A stretch of DNA of 64,000 nt from Ferrimonas senticii DSM 18821. GTDB taxonomy: Bacteria; Pseudomonadota; Gammaproteobacteria; Enterobacterales; Shewanellaceae. The notes below the pieces were generated by a model. That model was not told the origin of the DNA. It saw only the letters and a program-made list of their open reading frames with translations, and searched no databases. The DNA lies in the NCBI RefSeq assembly GCF_000422665.1, contig NZ_AUGM01000008.1, positions 1 through 64,000 on the forward strand, read 5' to 3'. Positions 29,556-38,600 of this stretch are shown piece after piece. Numbering within the stretch: position 1 is the first letter of the stretch; each line of letters begins with the position of its first letter. A program made the translations under genes and the position numbers.

Positions 29556-30227
29556 ATGATTGAGAGATATCCCGTCAATGAGCTTTTTGAAACCATCCAA
29601 GGAGAGGGTATCCATACTGGTGTTCCAGCGATTTTTCTGCGACTTCAAGGCTGTCCAGTTGGGTGTGCTTGGTGCGACACCAAACACACATGGGACAAGC
29701 TTGACCAAAACGTTATTGCATTAACCGATCTGTTAGCGAAAACGAACGAATCAGCAAAATGGGCAGACGCTTCAACCGACAGTTTGCTAACTCATTGCCT
29801 TCAATCTTACAGTGCGAAACACCTTGTGATTACCGGTGGTGAACCCTGCCTCTACGACCTTCGCCCACTCTGTGAAATATTCGAATCTCATGGCTATAGC
29901 ATTCAGATCGAAACGAGTGGTACTTACCCTGTCCTGGCCAGCGACAGTACATGGGTGACAGTCTCACCAAAAGTGAACATGCGTGGTGGATTAGAAATCC
30001 AAACAAGTGCTCTTGAGCGAGCCAATGAGATCAAGCACCCAGTTGCAACTGAAAATGATATCGAGCAACTTGATGCCTTATTGGCGCAAAGCTCAAGCAT
30101 CTCAGCACAAGTCTGTCTGCAACCCATTAGTCAAAAAGCACGAGCGACTCAACTGGCAATTGACGTTTGCATCGCCCGTAACTGGAGACTATCTGTTCAA
30201 ACCCACAAATATCTAGGCATTGAGTAA
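29556..30227 (+). CDS. queE: 7-carboxy-7-deazaguanine synthase
   Basis: QueE is a radical-SAM enzyme that rearranges 6-carboxy-tetrahydropterin to 7-carboxy-7-deazaguanine, the third step towards preQ0. The 223-residue protein has NELFETIQGEG at the N-terminus and the cluster-binding motif CPVGCAWCDTKHTW (Cys-x3-Cys-x2-Cys), both diagnostic of QueE. GGEPCLYD and ETSGTYPV follow as expected. It is the first gene of a four-enzyme preQ0 operon feeding the Dpd system rather than tRNA queuosine. Base composition is AT-richer than the core genome. Confidence 0.93.
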   Translation: MIERYPVNELFETIQGEGIHTGVPAIFLRLQGCPVGCAWCDTKHTWDKLDQNVIALTDLLAKTNESAKWADASTDSLLTHCLQSYSAKHLVITGGEPCLYDLRPLCEIFESHGYSIQIETSGTYPVLASDSTWVTVSPKVNMRGGLEIQTSALERANEIKHPVATENDIEQLDALLAQSSSISAQVCLQPISQKARATQLAIDVCIARNWRLSVQTHKYLGIE

Positions 30228-30233
30228 CGTACG

Positions 30234-31124
30234 ATGAAAATGTTTGTAAATGACCTAACGGTCATTGATTCCTCAATTCTGGATACCCAGCGCGGTATCA
30301 TTGGTGAAAGCTGGATCGTAGATTTAGTCCTAGAGGGCGATTTGAACCAACAATCTATGGTTCTGGACTTTGGACAAGTAAAAAAACAAATCAAGCACTT
30401 GATTGATGTCTTAGTTGATCATCGCCTAGTGATCCCGTCTTTACACAGCTCAATCATTCACGGCGAAGAAAATCAAGGGGTTTGGGTCCGCAACATGCAC
30501 AGCGCTGATTCGATGTGCCATGTACATGGACCGAAGGAAGCATTCTGCTTCATCGCGTGTGAGGAGGTCACTCCACAATCTGTTGCCAACTATCTAGAGC
30601 AGAAAATACTGCCTGAGTTGCCAAACAATATTGTGGGGCTCAATTTAGCACTGAGAAGCGAAGCAATCGATGAGCCTTTTTACCAATACAGTCACGGCTT
30701 GAAAAAACATGATGGTAACTGCCAACGCATCGCTCACGGTCATCGCTCACGAATTCGAATATTCAAAGATGGCAAGTTAGATCGAGATCTACAAACTACT
30801 TGGGCATCCCGATGGAACGATATCTACCTAATTACAGAGGAAGATGTCGTAAACAAAGAATCACTTTCTGTTGCCGCTCAAGAGGTTTGTAACGCCGCGA
30901 CTATCTGCACTAGTTACACGAGTCCACAAGGGCTATTTGAGCTCGTTCTCCCGCGCAAAAGAGCAGAGATTATGCCAACAGACACGACGGTTGAGTGCAT
31001 TGCTGAATACGTAGCAAACCTATTAGCAATTGATAATCCTAGCTCTCATATCGAAGTGCATGCCTTTGAAGGCGTTGGGAAGGGCGCAATGGCTTCCGTC
31101 TCTCCGAATCGAGGTACCGAATGA
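30234..31124 (+). CDS. queD: Double-domain 6-carboxy-tetrahydropterin synthase (QueD)
   Basis: QueD converts dihydroneopterin triphosphate to 6-carboxy-tetrahydropterin. This 296-residue protein is about twice the usual length and contains two PTPS-fold halves. The first (about 1-135) has the DFGQVKKQIKHLIDVLVDH segment but no His zinc ligands. The second (about 145-290) has the Cys and zinc-binding His residues in SHGLKKHDGNCQRIAHGH and a PTDTTVE segment, but lacks the LDH part. The two halves therefore appear to share one complete active site. It lies 6 bases after queE and overlaps folE2 by 4. Confidence 0.85.
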   Translation: MKMFVNDLTVIDSSILDTQRGIIGESWIVDLVLEGDLNQQSMVLDFGQVKKQIKHLIDVLVDHRLVIPSLHSSIIHGEENQGVWVRNMHSADSMCHVHGPKEAFCFIACEEVTPQSVANYLEQKILPELPNNIVGLNLALRSEAIDEPFYQYSHGLKKHDGNCQRIAHGHRSRIRIFKDGKLDRDLQTTWASRWNDIYLITEEDVVNKESLSVAAQEVCNAATICTSYTSPQGLFELVLPRKRAEIMPTDTTVECIAEYVANLLAIDNPSSHIEVHAFEGVGKGAMASVSPNRGTE

Positions 31125-32038
31125 TCAAGAAAGCTATGCCAGATGTAGTCACGCAGGTGTTACCTTCTGTACTTAGTCCATTACGCTGGGTTGGTATGGA
31201 AGAGATAAAGCTTCCGTTGAGCGTCAAACTCGATGCTAACCGGGAACAAACTGTATCGGCCAGAGTGAGTAGTTATGTCAACTTATGTGATCCCGAAGCA
31301 AAAGGGATCCATATGTCACGCCTGTATTTGCTGCTTGAGGACTTTGCTGACAACAACTTGCTAACAAAGTCTTCTTTAAACGAACTATTGCAGAAGATGA
31401 TCGAGTGTCATGCAGAAATAAGTAATGGCTCTAGATTGGTCTTCCGCTTCGACTACCATATCAAGCGACCATCTCTTGTTTCGTCTTATCAAGGCTGGTC
31501 ATGCTATCCAGTTACAATTGACGCATGCATTATTAATGGTAGGTTTGAGCTTAAGCTTTCAGTCGAGATCGATTATTCATCAACGTGCCCGTGTTCGGCT
31601 GCACTTTCACGCCAGCTAATTCAACAAGCATTTGCAAATGAATTTAAAGACACCAGTAACCTTAATTTTGAGGCTATCCACAGTTGGCTAGCAAGCAACC
31701 AGGCTATAGTAGCGACACCACACAGCCAAAGAAGTACAGCGATAGTTGGTGGTTCACTGCCTGAATCGGCATTACTGATCCCCATCAACCAGCTTATTTG
31801 CTTGGTTGAAAAGGTGATACAAACGCCAGTACAAGCGGTTGTAAAACGAGAAGACGAACAAGAGTTCGCGCGGCTAAATGGGCAGAACCCGCAGTTCTGT
31901 GAAGATGCTGCACGAGCGATTGATTCGGTCTTGGCTTCAAGTCAAATTCTCGGCGACTACCAAGTAAAAGTAGTCCACGCAGAGAGCTTGCATGGCCACA
32001 ACGCAGTTGCAGAGACTGATTCACAATTTATTATCTGA
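31121..32038 (+). CDS. folE2: GTP cyclohydrolase FolE2
   Basis: FolE2 (type IB GTP cyclohydrolase) opens GTP to dihydroneopterin triphosphate, the entry step of the preQ0 pathway. The 305-residue protein shows [14 protein letters not shown] with the key metal-site Cys, followed by [13 protein letters not shown] near the C-terminus, as in the family. The start overlaps the queD stop (ATGA), indicating translational coupling. A dedicated island copy makes the pathway independent of the host enzyme. Confidence 0.9.
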   Translation: MIKKAMPDVVTQVLPSVLSPLRWVGMEEIKLPLSVKLDANREQTVSARVSSYVNLCDPEAKGIHMSRLYLLLEDFADNNLLTKSSLNELLQKMIECHAEISNGSRLVFRFDYHIKRPSLVSSYQGWSCYPVTIDACIINGRFELKLSVEIDYSSTCPCSAALSRQLIQQAFANEFKDTSNLNFEAIHSWLASNQAIVATPHSQRSTAIVGGSLPESALLIPINQLICLVEKVIQTPVQAVVKREDEQEFARLNGQNPQFCEDAARAIDSVLASSQILGDYQVKVVHAESLHGHNAVAETDSQFII

Positions 32039-32045
32039 GGACAAT

Positions 32046-32702
32046 ATGAAAGACAAAGCTGTAGTCGTCTATTCAGGAGGGATGGATTCCTTCACAGTTC
32101 TGCATAAAGTGATCAAAGATGGTTATGAGCCGTTCGCTCTGACATTTGATTATGGTCAACGCCATAATAAAGAAATCGAGTATGCCGCTCGAGTTTGTGA
32201 AGAGTTAGAAATTGAACACAAAGTCATCGATATCACAGCGATGAATCAGTTGATTGCCAATTCCTCACTAACTGGCCAAGGCGACATCCCAGAAGGGCAT
32301 TACGCCGAGGAGAACATGAAATCAACGGTTGTTCCAAATCGCAACATGATTTTGCTCTCTTTAGCAACTGGCTACGCTGTTACTGTTGGGGCTTCGAAAG
32401 TGTTTTACGGCGCGCACTCTGGTGATCATGCCATCTACCCTGACTGCCGACCAGAGTTTGTTGAGAAGATGAACGAAGTGACAAAGATTGCGAACTACGA
32501 CCCTATTGAAATAGTTAGCCCTTATCTCAATCAATCCAAAATTGAGATCCTAACCGATGGCCTGACAATGGGTTTGGACTATGGTAAATCGTGGACCTGC
32601 TATAATGGCCGAGAAAATGCCTGTGGCAAATGCGGTAGTTGCGTTGAACGTCTCGAAGCATTCAGCTTGAATAATGCCACCGACCCTCTTACGTACGAAT
32701 AG
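32046..32702 (+). CDS. queC: 7-cyano-7-deazaguanine (preQ0) synthase
   Basis: QueC turns 7-carboxy-7-deazaguanine into preQ0 with ATP and ammonia. The PP-loop SGGMDS and the four zinc Cys region [19 protein letters not shown] are present. The 218-residue length from the ATG at 32046 is normal. An upstream in-frame ATG at 31992 lies within folE2 and is less likely, since GAGGA precedes 32046. It is the last pathway enzyme of the operon, and its product is the substrate for DpdA. Confidence 0.94.
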   Translation: MKDKAVVVYSGGMDSFTVLHKVIKDGYEPFALTFDYGQRHNKEIEYAARVCEELEIEHKVIDITAMNQLIANSSLTGQGDIPEGHYAEENMKSTVVPNRNMILLSLATGYAVTVGASKVFYGAHSGDHAIYPDCRPEFVEKMNEVTKIANYDPIEIVSPYLNQSKIEILTDGLTMGLDYGKSWTCYNGRENACGKCGSCVERLEAFSLNNATDPLTYE

Positions 32703-32711
32703 GATCAGACA

Positions 32712-32927
32712 ATGAATCAAATCCCCTACGAACAGTTAGCGAGAAGTATCATTAACCACTCCGTGGGGGATTTCGACTGTGCCACTTTGGCTCGAGCAGT
32801 TCTTAGTCTTTCTGGTGAGCATACCAACCATCAAGAGTTGCTATCTCAGTGCCACCTTCACTGCCACACCCTGCTTGAGGAAGGACTCATCGAACAGGTA
32901 GGCAAAGACCGTTACCTCAAAAAGTAG
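32712..32927 (+). CDS. Small protein (71 aa) at the end of the preQ0 operon, unknown
   Basis: It lies 9 bases after queC on the same strand, with AGGA before the ATG at 32712, so it is almost certainly co-transcribed with the preQ0 genes. The sequence is Cys/His-rich in the middle (SQCHLHCHTLLEEG). It ends GLIEQVGKDRYLKK, which looks like the wing of a small winged-helix domain. Its stop lies 7 bases from the stop of convergent dpdD. I do not recognise it as one of the named dpd genes. It could be a regulator or accessory subunit. Confidence 0.7.
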   Translation: MNQIPYEQLARSIINHSVGDFDCATLARAVLSLSGEHTNHQELLSQCHLHCHTLLEEGLIEQVGKDRYLKK

Positions 32928-32934
32928 CCGTTTG

Positions 32935-35061
32935 CTACTCTGACACCTTTACATTTATTCGCTCACCGACAGCCCTCACAATAGATGTCGTTCCCTTACC
33001 TTTGGGATAGATAAGGTCACTTCGTATTTCGCTAACTGGGTAGAACGCTTGGTGTTTTGCACTGCCAGTCATAAACAAAAAGTAATCTGCCTTTTGTGCT
33101 AAGTGTTTTAGCTTCGATGTAGCGCAATGGTCGTGGTTAATGTCAATCTGCAACTCTGGATATCGTTGCTGCAAAATCGCTTTCGCGCGGCGCAGAGCAC
33201 CTTCGGTCAGGCCATACATAGCCAGCAACTTACCTGTCAGGTCCGGCAACTTGTACTGTTCTGGCTCTTTATCTTGGGCCTCCGGTGGTAGAAACTGCTC
33301 GCCTTCGTTAAAGTCACGAGTTAGCAACCGCAAAACTTGGGTCAGTTCAGAATCTAGCCGACGCCACTTACCGAGTGAAACCTGCAGAATCGCGCGCCAT
33401 AACAACTCCAGTGCATCCATGGATAGGACGGCTTGATCTAACAACCACTCTAACGATTCACAAGCACGATCAATGGCTACCACCGAATCGTTTTTCTCGA
33501 ATACCATCTGATACGCTTCCAGAGCATGCTGGTAATCCTGCTTAACCATACTGCCGAGCATCAAACGTTCCAGCATCATCTGAGCCAGACGCAAATCTTC
33601 CGGATTGGTCACATCATCGGCGGCCAGCAATTCAAGCAGTTTCACCATCACGTCTGTGCTGGCAGAGACTTCATGCTTTTCGGTCCACAACAGCCACAAC
33701 GGCAACATGGTTCGAATCAGTTCGATCTGAGACAACGAGAGGTCTTGCGACAACAGCGCCAGCAACTGTGACTCTTGATAACTGTCAACGGTCCACTGCG
33801 CCTGATGCTGAGTTAGTTGCTGTAGCAAGCCTTCGGTAGTGCCCTGTTGCAATAGCGTTAGCCAAGCGCTCCAGCCTTCGGTGAGCGCATCCACGTCATC
33901 GTGCAGGCTATTAATCTGCTGCTGAAGCGGCACAAACTGTTGCAGTTGTTGCAGCAACTGCGGCGACAACTGCTGCAGCGCGTGTTGCAACTGCGAAGCC
34001 GAATCCTGGTTGCACCTGACTTGCTGATTCAAAAGCGCAACCAACTGCTCTAAGGATTGAGGAATCGGGGTGGTTTCAACCTCTGGCGGGGCCTCGGCAA
34101 CTGTGGGGGCGGTAACTCCAGTTAAGCCCTCAATCTCAGCAATCAGTTGCCGAGGCACCGACTGCGACCAGTGTTCCAGACCCAGCAACGCCGCACCGCA
34201 GCCCCAGACTCGCCACTGGGCTTCATGCTGGTCATCGTGACCAAAGAGCGGCACCCGGCAATACAGAGGCTCAAACGCCAATAATGCCCCGCGCAGCGCC
34301 TCTGGGGTAAGCTGCGCTGCTGGCGCGTCGATCACCGTAGTATGTAGGCCAGTAAGTAACAGCTCCACCAGCGAGCTTGGAACTCGCCCCATCATCAGAG
34401 ACACCAATTTCGGGTGTTGCAGTAACTCTTGCCATTGCTCGAGGTGGCCCAAGCGCTGCAGTTCAATCAGCAGCAGATTCTGGTTCGACAAATCGCCGCT
34501 TGCTTTGAGTTCGTCCAAATAGTCGCCGCTGCTGACGCTGTCCTTGGCGGCACAAGCGGTGATCAGGTTACGTAGAATCTGGCCAACGGGGCGGCGAGTG
34601 GATGCCAACATCGGCGGCCGTGCTTGCAAAAGTTCTAGGGTTTCAACCACCGCAGCGATGACCTCGGTCAAGGCATAGCGGATCTGCTCACGGTTGCTGA
34701 AGGGGAATAACTCAAGCTTGAGGATCCCCTCGGGAAACTGGGTCAATAGCAACTGCTCAGACTGATGCAGCGGTTGTTGCACCAACAGAACCTCAGGGTA
34801 GCTATGGACACTGCCTAAGCGAGCTCGCAGCAACCGCTGCAGCTCTCGGGTAGCTTTACCGTCAGCACTGCAGCAGTACAACCACCACTGTTTGCCGTCG
34901 GTCCATGGCACTACCGTTGGCCCTGCTGGCGTAGAGGCGGTATCCAATAGCGGCTGCAGCAACTGCGTCAGTTCCGGGCGCTTGGCCGCAATGACTTCTA
35001 GATTGAGCTTATTGGGTGCAGTAAAAAATGGCGTTAGCCAGGATGGCATTTGACTCATCAC
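32935..35061 (-). CDS. dpdD: Dpd-system protein, probable DpdD
   Basis: This 708-residue protein has no obvious catalytic motif. The middle is rich in Gln and Leu with helical, coiled-coil character (about 330-420). The C-terminal 90 residues hold a compact segment with INHDHCATSKLKHLAQKADYFLF. It is assigned as DpdD by elimination: the seven other genes of this operon match DpdE to DpdK, and its size and position fit. It is the last gene of the long minus-strand operon and overlaps dpdK by 4 bases. A structural or effector role in the restriction arm is likely but unproven. Confidence 0.65.
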   Translation of the reverse strand: MMSQMPSWLTPFFTAPNKLNLEVIAAKRPELTQLLQPLLDTASTPAGPTVVPWTDGKQWWLYCCSADGKATRELQRLLRARLGSVHSYPEVLLVQQPLHQSEQLLLTQFPEGILKLELFPFSNREQIRYALTEVIAAVVETLELLQARPPMLASTRRPVGQILRNLITACAAKDSVSSGDYLDELKASGDLSNQNLLLIELQRLGHLEQWQELLQHPKLVSLMMGRVPSSLVELLLTGLHTTVIDAPAAQLTPEALRGALLAFEPLYCRVPLFGHDDQHEAQWRVWGCGAALLGLEHWSQSVPRQLIAEIEGLTGVTAPTVAEAPPEVETTPIPQSLEQLVALLNQQVRCNQDSASQLQHALQQLSPQLLQQLQQFVPLQQQINSLHDDVDALTEGWSAWLTLLQQGTTEGLLQQLTQHQAQWTVDSYQESQLLALLSQDLSLSQIELIRTMLPLWLLWTEKHEVSASTDVMVKLLELLAADDVTNPEDLRLAQMMLERLMLGSMVKQDYQHALEAYQMVFEKNDSVVAIDRACESLEWLLDQAVLSMDALELLWRAILQVSLGKWRRLDSELTQVLRLLTRDFNEGEQFLPPEAQDKEPEQYKLPDLTGKLLAMYGLTEGALRRAKAILQQRYPELQIDINHDHCATSKLKHLAQKADYFLFMTGSAKHQAFYPVSEIRSDLIYPKGKGTTSIVRAVGERINVKVSE

Positions 35062-35582
35062 AGCGCCTCAAACCGATACTGTGCTCCAAACTCCAACAGA
35101 GCCTCGGCGATCAGATCCTTGTCGTTACTTAACACCAGATGCTCATCGTTGAGGTTAGCGCCGCTATAGGTAAAGTTCATCGAGCCTTTCAAAAAGAAGC
35201 TATTGCACAGCAACCCTTTCGAGTGGACTTCCTCGGTAAACAAAAGGCACAGATCCGCACCGGGACGGAGCCGATGCTGTAATCGCGCCACAAAATTTTT
35301 ATTGCGGTCATCTGGGCGAGTTACCAGTTTCAATGGCACCCCTTGGTTGATTGCACAAGCCAACACCTCTTCCCAGCCAACCACACGCTGCCCCCAAGAG
35401 GGTTCCACCGCATCCCAATGGCCACCGCGGTTGTCCAACAGCTCAAAATCGCTGATCCACGGCGACACTAGCCACAGAGGCTCAGGTCGCATAATCAATG
35501 CCGCTAATTGCGCCGCAATCACCTCTTTGGTTTGTCGTTTACCCAAAGGACCGTGTAGAAAAATCTGTCGTTGTGATGTCAT
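35058..35582 (-). CDS. dpdK: Phospholipase D-like protein DpdK
   Basis: This 174-residue PLD-superfamily protein has a single HKD-type motif, VHSKGLLCNSFFLKGSMN (about 132-150). Single-motif members act as dimers, and many are nucleases. The cluster is believed to restrict unmodified DNA, so this protein is a good candidate for the cleaving activity, although that is inference. It overlaps dpdD by 4 bases and follows dpdJ with 22 bases between, consistent with one operon. Confidence 0.82.
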   Translation of the reverse strand: MTSQRQIFLHGPLGKRQTKEVIAAQLAALIMRPEPLWLVSPWISDFELLDNRGGHWDAVEPSWGQRVVGWEEVLACAINQGVPLKLVTRPDDRNKNFVARLQHRLRPGADLCLLFTEEVHSKGLLCNSFFLKGSMNFTYSGANLNDEHLVLSNDKDLIAEALLEFGAQYRFEAL

Positions 35583-35604
35583 GATATTTTGCTAGCAGTT
35601 CGAT

Positions 35605-38600
35605 TTACTGCAACGCCTCCGCTAACTCGAAACAAGCCATCAAGTCGCTGCGATCACGGCGGATCCCAGCTAGCCGTGGATAAAGAACTAAACCGTAATA
35701 GTTGATGGGCTTCACATTGACGGTGGTGATCATCTCATTGAACTGATGGATAAGCGCTCGTGGCACCTTGACCTCGGCGCTGCCGTGACTGCCAATCAGT
35801 TGATGCAAGGTCGGTAACCATTCTGGATCGGCAACGTTAACAGACGGCAATTGCTCAGAGAACAAGTTGGCGAGCAGCAATCGTTCAGTACCTTGGCCGG
35901 GTTTAGTAAAGGGATTGTAGTGATTCAGTTCCGCTTGGCGGATAACGTTGCCGCGAGGCCATAACTGTCCCTGAAGGCGGCAGTATTCGTTAAACACTTG
36001 GCTGCTGTTAGTGCCATAAGCTTGTTTGGCGATGGCGTGGCAAACCGCGTTTAAGTTCAGCTCGAGATTGGCCTTGTCCTCCAACTCTCGCCATAATAGC
36101 AACCACTCCGTCAGGTTGTTGTCGTGACGTTCGTTGCTGCCCGGGCGCAGCAAACGACTATGTAGCACCGCCATAAAGCTGTGAGAGACCACAAAGCCCG
36201 ATTCCCGTAATAGATGCTGCAGGTTTTTGTTGGCAGCGGCACGCTGTTGGTAGTTGGTGGCAGTTCGGATCGACTTTAGCGTCTCCGTCAACGGCGCTTG
36301 CTGGGGCAGGGTTTGCAGCAGTTGGAACAGATCCTCGTCCAATTGCTCGTAATCACCAGCGGTCATCGAACGCACCCACATATTCAATACCTGCACCGGA
36401 TCGACCCGGTAGCGATCAGCAATCCGGCTAACGATACCGCTGCCACCAGGTTCCGCTTCACTGATCCACAGTTGCAGTTGGCCGCCGTGCCACTGGGTAT
36501 CGATGATCAACGCCCGCTCGTCTACGTCCGGCAAGGTAGTTAACTGCCACTTCTGTGCCACCGCCGCTATGCTGTTGCTGAGCAGGGTTTTCAGCCACGG
36601 CAGATAAGCCCCACTGTCCGTTAACGGACGACGCAGATATTCGGCACATTGCGCCAATTCCATCAACAACGATGGCTGGCTAAACATATCCCGCATCTGT
36701 GCTTGCAGTCGTTCCGGCTCGGCCTCCTCACCATCCAGTTCAAGACCGGATTGAAACAGTGAGTCAGAAACGGCTATCAGTCGTTGTCCCGCTTGCGGTC
36801 CAGTCAGGTCATCGAGTACCTTGTCGATGCTCGATTCTGACATCAACGCTAGGGCGATGGCGGCCAAATAGGTTTCGCTGATCCAGTTGGCGCTAAAGGG
36901 GTCAAATTCGAACGCCGACAACGCCTTCACTTGGGCGGCAAAGAACTGGCTGCGCAACGCCTTAGCCAGTGCTGGCGAGTCCACCAAGGCCAGTAATTGT
37001 TGTTCGTTGATATTGAAGCGTAAGCACAGGCCATCGAACCACTGCTTGTTGCCGATCACCACAGCTTGGTCGTTGTGGGTCCAATGAAAACGTGCGTGGC
37101 CCTGAGCACCATCGCGAAACCGCATCGACGCGGTGGAACCGGTGCAATAACGGGTTATCTCCAGCGGTGCCAGCTGTTGGTGGGTAAAGAATTGGATCTC
37201 CTCCAACTGGCTGCTCCATGGGCCCTTAGGCGGGCTGAAGCGCTGAGCTGGTGAATCACAATGAAACGTCACCTGCCAGTGCAGTTGTGAGTTGCTCTTC
37301 TCCGTTAACCCCGCATCGTAACGAAGTTGCTGTGTCGCGACCGCAGTAGGTCGATACACCTTCATTACCCCCTGCTCTGGGCAACGCACTTCGCCTTCTG
37401 CATGAATAACCCCATTGCCAAAGGCTTCACTGATCTCAAACGGCAGTTGTTGACAGATGTTCGCTGCCGGTTCGAAATCACTGGGCACCAACCAGTCGGC
37501 GTCATAACGGCTTTTAACCGCGTAACGTTTGGAGATCCGCCCTGGGGCAAATTCACGCATCCCTTGGAAGAAGTTAAGTGCTTGCCAATCGGAGAACGCT
37601 CCATCGCGACCGCGTCGTAGTTCAATGTTGAGAGTTGCTTGGTTCAATTCATCAAACAGAGCACTAGGAATAAATTCGGGCACCGGGGAACGTTCTTTAC
37701 TCACGCCCTTCCATGGTTCACCGAACTCGCTCCAGTTTGATTGAAGTTGTCGCTTCAAAGTCGGCAAGAACTCCAGCATGATCGCCCGTGGCGGATGCCA
37801 TAATACTCGCTGCAGCGAGTGCTCATCCAACCCCAGGGCGCCACCAAGATAAGCGCTCAGCTTTTGCTGCTGTTGGCTGTCGGTCAGCACCGTGCTCACT
37901 TGCTCTAGTAACTGCTGCAACTGGCGTTGCTTATCGTTGCCTTGCCCTCCGTCTTGGGGCCAGTTAAGCAGATTCCACAGGCTTTTGGCTTGGTTATGAA
38001 GACCAAGCCAATCGAGGGTCGCCATCGCCGCCTGCATCTTCTGAATGTGGCTGTTACCCAACGGTAAGCCTTGACGTTTCACCTCGGGATCAATCAGGTT
38101 CTCATATTGCTGAAATGCCATACGGTCGCGGCCAAAATCAGACATCACCGCCAACATCCATGGGCGCATGGTGCGGCTTCGACCAGCACGACCTTTACGC
38201 TGCAGATAAGAAGCAACGTCCCTTGGGGCTTTGTGTTGGATCACGGCGCCAACGTCGGGATCGTTGAAGCCCACCTCCAAAGAGGCGGTCGCCACCACAA
38301 TCTCCGCTTCACGGCTGACACCAGCATCTTGGCTGGAGGTACGCTCAACGATCGCCCGGTCTTCGTCTGCTAACGTATGACCGATGGCCAAAGGCATCGA
38401 CCAGTCCTGACCATAACGAGCATGTTGCAACTTTGCCGTGGCGCTACCATCAGTACGGCGTAACGCCGCTAACGAGGAATCTTTAGGCGTCAAGCTAAAG
38501 TTACTGTTCCAGCCCTCGGCATCCGCTAAGTCATGATACAAGCGGTTGACCACATCGAGGTTGTCGGTAAACACAAAGGTTTTGTTGCCCCAAACCCCCT

